NCBI GenBank assembly: GCA_037954665.1
Contig: JBBMOL010000149.1
Span: 434,001-498,000 of the forward strand
Length of the DNA stretch: 64,000 bases
Direction: 5' to 3'
DNA from: Laguncularia racemosa
Lineage: Eukaryota; Streptophyta; Magnoliopsida; Myrtales; Combretaceae
The position numbers were made by a program, and so were the translations under genes. The notes under the pieces are model-generated. The model had not been told where the DNA came from and did not search any database. It saw nothing but the letters and a program-made list of their open reading frames with translations. Each line of letters begins with the position of its first letter. The first letter of the stretch is position 1. Positions 34,104-45,150 of this stretch are shown here, in pieces.

Positions 34104-35640
34104 ACTTTACTTTTTTTTTTCTTCTTTTTTTCAATCACATGATAGTTGATTCAATTTGTTATATTTTATTCAATATTTTATGAAGCAAACTAAATGTTCC
34201 TAATACTAATACTAATAATGATAATAATAATAATAGTAATAGCAACAAGTCAAAATTTTAATCCCTAGAGAAATGCATGTAATTGTAGACTACCTAGCAG
34301 GAGTGATGTCTTACAGCAGCTTGGGCATAAAGACCTGTTGTGTTTTTTGTGTTGTTGAGAGTATACAAGTCCCCGTTTGGTAATATGCCTATTTTTTTTT
34401 TTTTTATTTTGTGAGTAACAAAGCAGCTTACCTTATATCGAAGAAAACAAGCCCAGTTATCATTTAGAAGCTTATTGACTAAAAATAATACCTATGGTCG
34501 ATACAATCATAATATAAAATAATTTGAAACATTATCGTCAAGCATGTTGATTGAAGTTGAAAGCTAATCATATTTCTGTTTCCTTTGGATATTGGAATTT
34601 TAAGATTTTTTTTTTATGGGTATAGAGTGAAGTTGTCAATTTCATAAGTAGGGTGTGTTTGTTTAGTATATGTTACTTGCACTTTTTTTTCATATATGTA
34701 TTATAACAGAGGTTTCCAAATTGTGAAATATTATTGCAATAATCTTAAGGTGTTTGTAATCATTAATCATTTTTAACAACACTTAATGAAAAGAGATGAA
34801 AATGTAAACATGATGGTTAGTCATCATGAAAAGATATTAAAAGAAAATAGAAAGAAAAAACAAATTTCATTTATAAAAAAGTAAAAAGAAGAAGAAGGAG
34901 AAGAATTTCTTACATTCCATTAGCATATTCCATGGTTTATTAATTACCACAACTAGCCTTGTATCCTTACTTACCTGTAAGCAATTAGTATATAATGTTT
35001 ATATTTTCTTGAAATGATTGTAAAGTTTTGATGATAATAATAAAAAAGGTTTTTTATAAGACAAGAAATTAGTATATAACATTTATATTTTCTTGAAAAG
35101 GAATATTTAATAATCGTAAAGTTTTGATAATAACAATAAAAAAGGGTTTTCTATAAAACAAATACGTACTTAATTGATTTTCTTTTTATCAAACTTACCA
35201 CTTTATTATTTGTTCTTATCAAACTTACTATTTTATTATTTATTATTTATGTATGCACGACATCTTATAAAAACGATAGAAGTAATAAATTTGATAAATA
35301 TAGATTTGATCAATTATTATATTTAGTAATTTTATATATTAGATATAAAATTTGATAAATAAAAATTTAATTGAGTAAGTATTTAACAAGTTCAAACTTA
35401 ACAAAGTATAAAATTGAGAAAAAAAATTGCATTCTTGGTTGGTGCAAAGATGAAATTTTCTTCACCTCATGTGATTTGCACTTGCTGGAGACCATAGTTC
35501 AAGGAAAGAGAAAAAGTGAAATGGAAGAAAAAAAAAAAAAAAAAAAAGAAAACCAACCACCTCCGTTAAAATTAGTAAAACAGTGCAACAATTATTGAAA
35601 ATCACCAAAAATAACATCATTAACAGCATTGCAAAGTGGA
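34104..35640 (+). other. upstream region of UPF0496 copy 2
   Basis: Non-coding and homologous to about 25006-26340 of unit 1, with many small indels. A stretch at about 34215-34430, including a T-run near 34391, has no counterpart in unit 1. It contains GA-rich and A-rich runs (34865-34905, 35526-35548). No promoter element could be assigned with confidence. Confidence 0.6.
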
Positions 35641-36250
35641 CCTCGAAACCTTACCCTGTTTCCTCTCTCCTTCCTCTACTTTCTCTCTCTCTCTCTCTCT
35701 TTTTTCTCTCCATCTTCAAGGTCTACGTTTTCCATTCCACAATCCCTCATTGTCCAGATTCTATTCAGCTCAATATCGGAGACGTTTCCTTCTCACTCTT
35801 TTGTGCTTTGACTGGTTCTTGTTCCAAAGGAGTTAAATGAGCTGATAAATTCACTTCAAGTTCACAGGTTTAGGTAAAATCCAGGTATTTAAAGACCGAA
35901 AATGTACTCCCTTTTGCTTTTGGGTCGAATTTTCTCTTCATCTTGAAACCTTACCCTGTTTCCTCTCTCCTTCCTCTACTTTCTCTCACTCTCTCTTTTT
36001 TCTCTCCATCTTCAAGGTCTACGTTTTCCATTCCACAATCCCTTATTGTCCAGATTCTATTCAGCTCAATATTGGAGACGTTTCCTTCTCACTGGATCTT
36101 AGCGTTTGTGCTTTGACTGGTTCTTGTTCCAAAGGAGAGAGTTAACGGAGCTGATAAATTCACTTCAAGTTCACAGGTTTAGGTAAAATCCAGGTATTTA
36201 AGGACCGAAAATGTACTCCCTTTTGCTTTTGGGTCGAATTTTCTCTTCAT
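35641..36250 (+). repeat. tandem duplication of the 5' leader exon of UPF0496 copy 2
   Basis: GAAACCTTACCCTGTTTCC, the TC-rich run, GTCTACGTTTTCCATTCCAC and the donor CCAGGTATTT occur at 35645-35940 and again at 35945-36250. Copy 1 has this block only once (26350-26675). Both donor sites are kept, at 35885 and 36194. Confidence 0.85.
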
Positions 36251-36501
36251 TTTAATGTTATTTTTAGTTACCAAGTGAAGAATTCTCATCTGGGTGTTCA
36301 AGATCCAGTCAAAGTTTTGGCCTTTTTTTTCACTTGAGCTGAATTTCTAGGGATTTTTACTTACTTTGAGTTTAACCGCTTTGCAGTTTTACTTAAATTT
36401 CGAGTCTCTCATTTTGAGGATTCTATAATTAGTAACTAAGTGATTATTAGATACATAAAGTTGGATCTTGGATACAAGACTCTTGGGTTTTTGCCTTCTA
36501 G
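36194..36501 (+). other. predicted 5' UTR intron of UPF0496 copy 2
   Basis: Donor CCAG|GTATTT at 36194, acceptor TTTTTGCCTTCTAG ending at 36501, 24 bases before the ATG at 36526. An alternative donor of the same sequence at 35885 would remove the second leader copy. Confidence 0.5.
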
Positions 36502-36525
36502 TATTTGGACTCAAGCTTTGACCAA

Positions 36526-37668
36526 ATGGGAGGCATATTATGTAAGAACAGCAAAAGCGTTGATGCCTCTGAATCACTTCCTAGTAATGACAGTTCTCGA
36601 TACATGGCCGAATTATCCTCCTATGAGGCTGCTTGTAAAGTCGATGCCGAGTTAAAGACCATTGATCATGCCCTCCATGAGCGGACTAATCGCGTGATTA
36701 ACACGCTTGCTATGGGTAAGGAGCTTCAATCTTTATCGTTTGATTCCCTCAGAGAGGTGACTAGTAGTCTGCTTGAGATGAACCAGGATGTAGTTAGGGT
36801 CATTTTAGAACACAAAAAGGATATTTGGAAGAATAAGGAATTGCGTGTGATAGTGGAGGATTACTTTGAGAGCAGCTTGCAGACTTTAGATTTTTGTAAT
36901 GCACTTGAGATGTGTTTAAGACGAGCTCGTGATAGCCAATTTATTATTAAGTTTGCAGTTCATCGATTTGATGAAGAAAGGATTGAGGATGGAGTTGAAA
37001 TGCAGAAGTATGCAAAGACATTGCAAGAGTTACAGAAGTTTAAGGCTATTGGGGATCCTTTTACAGAAGAGTTCTTTGCACGGTTTCTATCTGTTTATGA
37101 GCAGCAGCAAATGATGCTGCAGAAATTGCATGCTCAAAGAAAGAAGCTTGATAAAAAAATCCAATCTGCTAAGGCATGGAGGAAGGTTTCCAATGTGATC
37201 TTTGTCACTGCATTTCTCTCAGTACTAATTTTTTCTGTTGTGGCAGCTGCTGTTGCTGCACCCCCTGTTGTGACTGCTTTGGCAGGTGCAATGGCTGTTC
37301 CCTTTGGTTCTGTTGGTAAATGGTGCAATGATCTTTGGAAAAAATATCTTAACGAGTGGAAAAGGCAGAAGGAGTTGACGGAAAAAATGCATGTGAAGGC
37401 TTTCATTACAATCATCGATATGCAAGATATTAAGAGCTGTGTTGATAAATTGGAAATCCAGATTGAGTCGCTGTTGCAAACTGTGGACTTTGCTCTCATT
37501 GAGGAAGATGTAGCAGTGAAGTTTGCAATAGATGATATCAAGAAAAAACTGGAAGTTTTCACAGAAGCTGTCGAGGATCTCACCAAACAAGCAGATAAGT
37601 GTAGCCGAGATATAGAGAATGCAAGGATAGCCATACTAGATAATATTAGTAGACTATCGGGTGACTAA
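36526..37668 (+). CDS. UPF0496 (DUF677, AT14A-like) protein, copy 2
   Basis: An intact 380-residue coding region starting MGGILCKNSKS, collinear with copy 1 without indels. Domain layout is as in copy 1: helical N-terminal half, hydrophobic segment at about 221-262, helical C-terminus. By eye I count 36 amino-acid differences: 11 in residues 1-276 and 25 in residues 277-380. The C-terminal helix region (W278, R280, Q281, K282, then E286, K287, H289) is thus much more diverged than the rest. Both copies being open over 380 codons argues that both are, or recently were, under selection. Family as above (PF05055); the biochemical function is unknown. The upstream leader duplication may change its expression. 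Confidence 0.92.
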   Translation: MGGILCKNSKSVDASESLPSNDSSRYMAELSSYEAACKVDAELKTIDHALHERTNRVINTLAMGKELQSLSFDSLREVTSSLLEMNQDVVRVILEHKKDIWKNKELRVIVEDYFESSLQTLDFCNALEMCLRRARDSQFIIKFAVHRFDEERIEDGVEMQKYAKTLQELQKFKAIGDPFTEEFFARFLSVYEQQQMMLQKLHAQRKKLDKKIQSAKAWRKVSNVIFVTAFLSVLIFSVVAAAVAAPPVVTALAGAMAVPFGSVGKWCNDLWKKYLNEWKRQKELTEKMHVKAFITIIDMQDIKSCVDKLEIQIESLLQTVDFALIEEDVAVKFAIDDIKKKLEVFTEAVEDLTKQADKCSRDIENARIAILDNISRLSGD

Positions 37669-38297
37669 GTATGGCATCATGCTGTGTTTGTTTGACATCC
37701 TTAAATCCATTCCAATATCAGTATCTGGGTGACTTTATTATCTCCAGGATTGTCTAAGCTTACTTCCTCGTACTTGCTTGCTGTTGCAACAGCCATACTA
37801 CTGCAGTGTATTGACAGGCAAAAGCAGAGGACAGCCAAACTAATGAAGTCAATATGCAGACTAGGTCAATAAACTTGCCAAGATAGTTTGGTTCAACTGT
37901 GACTTCACTGAGATCAGCATTGTGCTTAGGTTTGCTCCTTTATTCATCTTTCACACACCAAGCGCAAGTGACCTTGCTGCAGAAGTTTCGTCTTTTTGTA
38001 ATTCGAGTCTTCATTGTGAATCATGTATATCAAGCAAAATGCCATAGAACTATAGAAATCATTTATGGTGAACTCTCTCTGTCTCTCTCTCTCTCTGCAC
38101 ACATATGCACACAGTGAATTATGCTGCTGGTCTCCACTATCTCTTGTATTCAGATTTGTGGCTCGTGCATTCATTTTTTAACTTTCAGTTTTTCATCTTC
38201 ATTTATTATAACAAAGCTGGCATGAGAACATGAAGATTGAAAACTTATATGTTGAAATCAATTCATATTGTCATCATGTTGTAGCTGAGTTGTATAA

Positions 38298-40436
38298 TAC
38301 CCTCTTGCATTTGGCGTCTACTTTCCTTAGCTTAAATAGACGACAAATTTGTTTGGATTTTGCAGCTATATCATCTTGACATGAGATTTCTTCGAGTTCC
38401 TTTTTAGGCAGAAACTACAATATGTGCTTATGTCCTTTGCTGTAAATATAAAACCTGCTAGTTGATTAGATTTATGTGGCTCATTGTAACTTCTTTACTT
38501 TCAATATGTGTCATTCCTTGGATTGTTTGTTTCTCCCTCATCAGTAAGTTTTAGGTGTCCTGGGGACAATAGACTTCCTTATGAGTTGTGGCTGATAGTG
38601 GTTGGTTGTATTTACTTCTTGGGTAGGTTAGTTGGTAACTTATATGAATAAAGACATTGCATTAAGCACATGGGAAAGTGAAGCAAGTTCTGTGTTATTC
38701 CCTAGTTAGTGTTAATGGAAAAGTAAGTAGCTATTTCTGTGGGGGAAGGGTTCTCTCTGAGCAAGCCCTTGCTCACGTTTCTCCATTCGATTCCATTAAG
38801 GTAGGTCAGAACATAAACAAAGACAATTCTATGCAAGGAGCAGATCTGTTGATAATCACCCAAAAAAATTAAAAAAAAAAATCCTTAAGGAGTTGATGAA
38901 TCTGGTTTATCAGAGGAAATATTACTGCTGTTTTAATTTTTGCGGTAGCTTATATACTTTTGCCAACTCATTTCTTTTAGATGGTCATTTTATGTTGTAA
39001 AGTGCTCGGAGATTTAAATTTCTTTTTTGTACAAGTCACAAGATACATGATCTTCTCAATGGCATTGTTTAATTAATACCGTTTTCCAGTGCCATACATT
39101 TATGTGTTGAAAGAACATAGGGTTTGGCTGCCTTGGTCTGGCTGACGGCTAATCTATGGAAGAAATTCAGGGACTTAGGAAACAGAGTAATTACCCGTGA
39201 TGCAGGTGGATGCGATGGTTGTTTCCATAACGAGGTGTGGAACAATCATCCTTCGTAGGGTTGTTATATATTAATTAGCATTTAGAGAGGAGATGCTATT
39301 TCAAAGATGTTAAACCAATTGTCCTGAAAGGAGGAATCAAATTGTATTTTTGCTGCTCAAATCAGTAGTTAGGGGGCCTCCGAGGCATTGGCACAAGAGG
39401 TTTCTGCACATTGTTTTGGCCAACGAGGTTTTTCAGACTTCTGGAAATATGGAAAACTTTCCTTCTTCTGGACCGAACTCAACAAGATTTTGTAAGTGGT
39501 TAATCATATTTTTGCAGAGAAACCATCCAAAGCACCTCTTTTGACTGCATAGTTTCCAATGCTGCAAATATTTGATAAACATTAGCTTGCTGCTTTGCAT
39601 CTGTTGAGAGCAGTTACGCAGGAGGGTTGCGACGGCTCTTGCTATCTGCTTCTTTCATGATTTTGAGACTTGTCAAGTCTTTTCTCCACAAAATTATAGA
39701 TAAATGGATGAAAATGGGTGAAAATGAGATACAATTAACTACAAAATTGTCTAATACTAACTTAATTTTCTTTTATCTCTGTTTCTAAAACAAGGGAAAT
39801 GAAACATTTCTTTTCATTTCCTTTTATTTTCTTCTTCCCAACAACAAAAAAAAAATTATACGTCATTCTATTTCTACTCTCTTTTTTTTCCCACCCATTT
39901 CTTCTCCACTCATTCTCACATTTTTTAAGTCTTTGATTACTAGCTTAACCTGAATGTAAATAAATAAATAATAATAACAATGGGTATTATCCACGAGTGT
40001 ATGTATAAGTGGTCGTAATTAGTGGTAGGACAGATGGATTTAGATACATGACAATGTATATAAATAGAATTTGGATACATAGTTATGCATCTAAATTAAT
40101 ATGGATGGTAGTGTGTTTTTAGAATTTAAATTCTACTATTACTATAGGTTTAAACTACGTTGGTACTTATCCATCACGTATCGAGGTTGTCTTTCTAGCA
40201 TATCAACTCTTCACCTAAAACCTGTAGCTTTTCTTATTCGTTAAATCCGATGAAATTTAGTTTATATCTTAACACTTTTTTTCCTAACTAGATATTACAC
40301 TTAATCATAGCAAAGTGAATCAGATTTAGTTTATGGCTGGTAGGCTTGTTCTAGTAAATATAGTTCTTACTTTGTGCTTATAAATGCGAGTAACTAAGTT
40401 GCGAAAGAACACAATCCTTAAGATTGAAGAGCTAAT
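38298..40436. other. sequence without recognisable gene
   Basis: It follows the end of duplication unit 2. Short open frames (38678-38872, 39350-39544) show no family resemblance. Base composition is less AT-extreme than elsewhere, so a decayed gene or transcribed flank is possible, but I see no motif, splice structure or transposon end to support it. Confidence 0.35.
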
Positions 40437-40700
40437 ATGGATTTTTTTTTCTTTTTTCTTTTTAATGGAAGGGTCATTCAAGTCAACATAAAAGCCATTA
40501 TTAGATCGGTTGGAGTAAATTGCAAGCTAAAGGAATGTGGAGTCCTTGGAATTCATGATTTTTTCCTAATAAGCAAAGCGTATGCCCTCAAGCATGCCTA
40601 CATTTTCAAAACAAAAAAAGTATTTTGGGCATCCTTGTGTTCTAAAAAGTACGGGAAACATGTCCAAGGAGACATTACTTAGTAAACTAAATATACGTCA
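40437..40700 (+). pseudogene. LINE reverse transcriptase remnant, upstream piece
   Basis: The translation reads VGVNCKLKECGVLGIHDFFL then SKAYALKHAYIFKTKKVFWA. It matches the segment after the palm of plant L1-type LINE reverse transcriptases (pattern CxPKxxGGLGIRDL...NKALLxKxxW). It is interrupted at 40700 by a hAT element and continues at 44872. Only this C-terminal stretch remains. Confidence 0.6.
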
Positions 40701-40708
40701 TCTCTATG
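40701..40708. repeat. hAT target-site duplication, left
   Basis: TCTCTATG, directly before the element start TAGGGGTGG; the identical 8 bases follow the right end at 44864-44871. Confidence 0.95.
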
Positions 40709-41399
40709 TAGGGGTGGACGACCCGCCCCACCCGCAAAAATATGCGGGGCGGGCAAAAAAAAATTGACCCGCAGAGGTGCGGGCCATTTTGGCCCGCGCC
40801 CACTTGACCCGCGAGGCGAGGTAGGCAATCCTCGCGGGCGGCAGGCCAACCCGCCGGAAAACGCGGTCTACACTGTGGACAACATGACCGTGGACTGCTG
40901 GACATGACGAGGACGGCATGACGAGCTGCCATGCCCTGCACCACCGCCGCCGACTGAAATGACCGGTTGAAATGACACCGCCGACTAGTCTGGTGCTGCT
41001 GAGCTAAAACGATTGGTTGAAATTAAGCCACACCGCACGGACACAGCACACGGTGCGCACCTCCTTCTCCAGTTCTCTTTCGCAGAAGTCAAACACACAC
41101 ACACCACAACACACTCTGCAGTATCGTCGCACTCCGCATCGCACAGTCACAGCTCGCAGTCGCACCGCATCGTCGTCCGTTCGTTCACCTTGTCCGCAAT
41201 TCGCACGTAGCTAGCAGCAGCCCACATAGCCGTGTGTACAAGTTCCACCGCAGCTGGCAGCAGCCCACCCCACCGTCCGTGCACCCCCTGTACTCCGCAG
41301 CTGGACGTCGCGCCACCACCGCCGGCCGCCTGTTAGACGTCGTTAATTAAGGTAAAACAATTCTCTATTATTGTCCTCTACTGTATTGGGGACTGGTGG

Positions 41400-42110
41400 T
41401 TTAGGCCGTGTGGTGTGGTGTGTGGGCCGTGTGGTGTGGTGGCCGTGTGGTGTCAGGTGTGGGCCACACCGTGTGGCCGTGTAGTGTGTGGGCCGTGTGG
41501 GGTGGGGGTGAGTGACGCCGGTGGTGGTGGAGGCTTGGTGAATGGAGAATGGAGATTGGAGAGTAGGGTGGTGGTGGTGGCCGTGTGGTGTGGTGACCGT
41601 ATGGTGTGGCCGTGTGGTGTGTGGGCTGTGTGGGGTGGGGGTAAGTGACGCCGGTGGTGGTGGAGGCTTAGTGAATGGAGAATGGAGATTGGAGAGTAGG
41701 GTGGTGGTGGTGGCCGTGTGGTGTGGCCATGTGGTGTGTTGGCCGTGTGGTGTGGCTGTGTGGTGTGTGGGTTGTGTGGGGTGGTGGTGAGTGACGCCGG
41801 TAGTGGTGGAGGCTTGGTGAATGGAGAATGGAGATTGGAGAGTAAGGTGGTGGTGGTGGCTGTGTGGTGTGGTGGCCGTGTGGTGTGTGGGCCGTGTGGG
41901 GTGGGGGTGAGTGACGCCGGTGGTGGTGGAGGCTTGGTGAATGGAGAATGGAGATTGAAGATTGGAGTGGGGTGGTGGTGGTGGCCGTGTGGTGTGTGGG
42001 CCGTGTGGAGTGGGGGTGAGTGACGCCGGTGGTGGTGGAGGCTTGGTGAATGGAGAATGGAGATTGGAGAGTGGGGTGGTGGTGGTGGCCGTGTGGTGTG
42101 TGGTGGCTAT
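41400..42110 (+). repeat. GT/G-rich minisatellite in the hAT leader intron, 5 units
   Basis: The conserved core AGTGACGCCGGTGGTGGTGG followed by AGGCTTGGTGAATGGAG occurs at 41511, 41643, 41790, 41910 and 42019 (spacing 132, 147, 120 and 109). Units are joined by variable GTGGCCGTGTGGTGTG runs. It lies between a donor-like AAG|GTAAAA at about 41351 and an acceptor ...TTTACAG at 42165. Open frames across it (41415-42144) arise from the repeat itself and are not taken as genes. Confidence 0.9.
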
Positions 42111-42166
42111 ATTTAATTATTTACATATATTTAACTACTACTAATAACATTTTTTATATTTACAGA

Positions 42167-44486
42167 ATGGATCCTTTAAGTAATGAGGGTACAATGGAAC
42201 CAGTGGAACCTATTAATGTGGATCATGTGTCTGAAGTTGGTGGGCATAACGACAATCTACAACCAGGATCTTCTCAATCTAAAGAACATGCAGGTTTAAG
42301 AAGGCTCGAGTAGGTAGCTTTTCTTCTTAAGTTTGGGAATTATTTACAAAAATTGGTATTGGGAAGGATGGTAAAAATAGGGCTAAGTGTAAAGCGTGTG
42401 GGAAGGAATATGTTATTGGAACACATTCACATGAAACTTCATCTTTACGTCGACATATAGAGAAGTGTCGTTTGAGTCAAATTCCTAGATATCATGATGT
42501 TGGTGATATGATAATTGATCATGCTGGGAAGTTAAGATCAAGAAAACCTGATCCTAAATTTGCTCGTGAGGTCATGGCTATGGCTATTATTGAGCATGAT
42601 CTGCCATTTTCATTTGTTGAGTATAGGAGGATTACACAGTTTATAAGGCTATATAATCCTGATTATAAGCCAATTAGTAGAAAAACTGCTACATCAGATG
42701 TTTGGAATTTATATTTGACTCAAAAGGAGAATTTGAAACAAATTTTGCAAAAAATTCCAAGGAAAGTATGCTTGACTTCTGATGTATGGACTGCTTCTAC
42801 TAGTGAGGGATATATTTGTTTGACTACACATTATGTGGATGCCAATTGGAAATTGAATAATAAAATTCTTGCTTTTTCTAAAATGCCCCCTCCTCACTCA
42901 GGGTTTGAGTTGTCGAAAAAAGTATTTGAATTTTTGAAAGATTGGGGCATATATAGGAAGATATTCTACCTTACATTGGATAATGCATCTACAAATGATT
43001 GTATGCAAGATTTTCTGAAAGAGCAATTGAATTTACAACATAGTTTGTTATGTGGTGGTGAGTTTTTTCATATTAGATGTTGTGCTCATATTCTTCACTT
43101 GATCGTTAAAGAAGGATTGGATGTAAGAATGAAGCATTGCACAAAGTAAGGAAAGTGTAAAGTATGTGAAGGGTTCTGAGAGTAGAATGAAACACTTTTT
43201 GGAGTGTGTTAAACAGGTTGGCAACATTGATACGAATATCGGTTTGCGCTTGGATGTAACTACTAGATGGAATTCCACTTATCTTATGCTTGATAGCGCA
43301 CTCAGTTATCGACGTGCTTTTTCTTGCTTTCAATTGAATGATCGTCATTATAAATACTGTCCAACCATTGATGAGTGGAAAAGAGCAGAAAAGATATGCA
43401 AGTTTTTGAGCCCGTTTCATAGTATCACCAATTTGATGTCAGGATCATCATATCCAACACCAAACCACTATTTTTTGCAAGTATGGAGGATTGAATGTTT
43501 GCTAAATGAAAATTTAAATAGTGAAGATCATGTCATAAGGGAGATGTCCATTAGAATGAAACAAAAGTTCGGTAAGTATTGGAGTGATTATAGTGTTATC
43601 CTTGCACTTAGAGTAATCTTTGATCCTCGAATGAAATTTGATTTTTTAAACTTTTGTTTTAATAAACTTGATCCCCTCACTTGTGAAGAGAAGATGGCTC
43701 ATATAAAAAGCAAGTTATATAAACTTTATAGAGAATATGAGAAGAGCAAAACAGACCACATATCTAGAAGTAGAAGCAATCAGGTTGGATCATCTTCTCA
43801 AACACAAGACACATCTGGAGGTAGCAGCAGTAAGGGAGCAGCAACACATAGAGCTGGAAAGGGCTTGGAGATTGATTTTGCTACATTAGTGGTAAGTTTA
43901 ATAATTTTTTATTTCCTCAATTATTTTTTTTGTAATATATATTAGTATGTAAATAGTTTTTTCTTAATAATGTAGGAATTTCGATATCGTCAAGTAGAAG
44001 TACAAAGTTCTGGTAAATCTTCTTTAGATATTTATCTAGATGAGCCAGTAATGAATATGGACTTTGCTCAGAATTGGATGTGTTACAACATTGGAAGAGT
44101 TAAAGCCAGAGATATCCTGATCTATCTATCATGGCCTTCGATGTGCTTAGCATTCCAATTACTACTGTAGCGTCGGAGTCAGCTTTCAGTATCGGCGCTC
44201 GTGTACTTAATAAGTATCGCAGTTCTATGTTTCCAGCTAATGTAGAAGCTCTCATTTGTACACGAAATTGGTTACAAGGATTTGCATGTGAAGGTAATTT
44301 TTTTTGTTCTATTCCTAATATTTTCTTTTAATGTATTGTTCCTAATATAATATATTCCTAATTATATGTGTAATCTCATAAATTATAGATCAAGAAGAAG
44401 ACAATGGGAGTGTTGGTGGGAGTGCGACTACTTCATCGAAAGGAGACTCCAATTTAGTTATTGATGATTATGATAGTGATGATTGA
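42167..44486 (+). pseudogene. hAT transposase with BED finger and dimerisation domain
   Basis: ATG at 42167 follows a good acceptor. Order of parts: acidic N-terminus; BED zinc finger (KNRAKCKACGKEYV ... HETSSLRRHIEKC, about 42370-42470); RNase H-like core with LTSDVWTASTSEGYICLT (first Asp), LTLDNASTND (second Asp) and RCCAHILHLIVKEG; then LDVTTRWNSTYLMLD. After intron 1 (43892-43976) comes the dimerisation domain (FDVLSIPITTVASESAFSIG, RSSMFPANVEALICTRNWL); after intron 2 (44294-44388) an acidic tail ends at 44486. Lesions: frameshift near 42293, TAA at 42328, frameshifts at about 43118-43155 and 44074, TAA at 44101. Not functional, though all catalytic blocks are readable. Confidence 0.93.
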
Positions 44487-44863
44487 TTTATACGTGTAAT
44501 TTTATCCGCTTCATTATTGTATTTGTTTTCCTATATAATTAGTAAAAACTAAAAAGTACTTTATCATAATTGCTTGATTATCGTTTTAGGTTTTTTTTTT
44601 TTTATGCATAAGAATGGGATTTAAGAGTAAGTACATATAAATTGAAGTTGTATAAGGAAAGTGAAAGGAAAAATAAAAAATTTTATTTAACATGTTATAA
44701 TTTTAATTATTTACACAAGAAAAAAAAAGTTTTTTTGTAGGTTGTCACGGGCCAGCCCGCATTGGCCCCGGGGGGGGACTTTTCTGACCCGCCAGCCCGC
44801 GACGACCCACGGGCCGGTGTAGGTCGGGGCGGGCCGACCCATTCGGCCCGCATTACCGGCCTA

Positions 44864-44871
44864 TCTCTATG
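44864..44871. repeat. hAT target-site duplication, right
   Basis: TCTCTATG, identical to 40701-40708. Confidence 0.95.
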
Positions 44872-45150
44872 GCTTATGGACCAACGATGTTAGGCAATCG
44901 AGAAACTACCAGTTTTTGGTTTGATCATTAGGATGGAAAAAAAGTGCTCGGGAGCTAATGGAAGGGCCTGTTTCTTTCCATGTTTCTTTATCCAACATTG
45001 AAAGAGAGTTGGATATCTGAGCAAAATTGCAATAATGATAAAATTGGTGTTGTGCTAAGATTTTCTTATAATGGTTGTGATCACTTGCGAAATAAGAAAA
45101 GTTAAGAAATGGGGGTACTGGAGGTTGCTCTACTTCAATCATTCTGATGT
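44872..45150 (+). pseudogene. LINE remnant, downstream piece
   Basis: With frame changes the translation gives a GNGETTSFWFDHWDG-like stretch, then ARELMEGPVSFHVSLSNIER. This corresponds to the IGNGxxxxFWxDxW block that follows the reverse transcriptase in plant LINEs. It continues 40437-40700 once the hAT element is removed. Beyond about 45150 the similarity fades. Confidence 0.5.

Larger units (their letters stand above)
28733..38297 (+). repeat. segmental duplication, unit 2
   Basis: It begins CCAGCTCACATTTTATCTTC directly after unit 1 and ends GAGTTGTATAA at 38297. Removing the 5305-bp retroelement (28799-34103) leaves about 4.26 kb against 3.78 kb in unit 1. The excess is explained by a ~200-bp stretch near 34215-34430 absent from unit 1, and by a ~300-bp tandem duplication of the 5' leader (35641-36250). 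Confidence 0.85.
40709..44863 (+). mobile_element. hAT transposon, Ac/Tag1-like, 4155 bp, transposase broken
   Basis: It is bounded by a perfect 8-bp duplication (TCTCTATG), the hAT hallmark. The ends begin TAGGGGTGG (left) and TAGGCCGGT (right, complement). GC-rich subterminal regions with many CCCGC/GGCCCG words (40725-40860, 44745-44860) contrast with the AT-rich surroundings. Inside lie a non-coding first exon region, a leader intron with a GT-rich minisatellite and a BED zinc-finger hAT transposase with C-terminal dimerisation domain. Intact duplication and ends point to fairly recent insertion, but the transposase has several lesions. Confidence 0.93.

Noticed and set aside
41415..42144. 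Overlapping plus-strand frames rich in Trp, Val, Cys and Gly
   Set aside because: They arise from the GT-rich minisatellite in the hAT leader intron; residue use follows the repeat and the frames shift from unit to unit.
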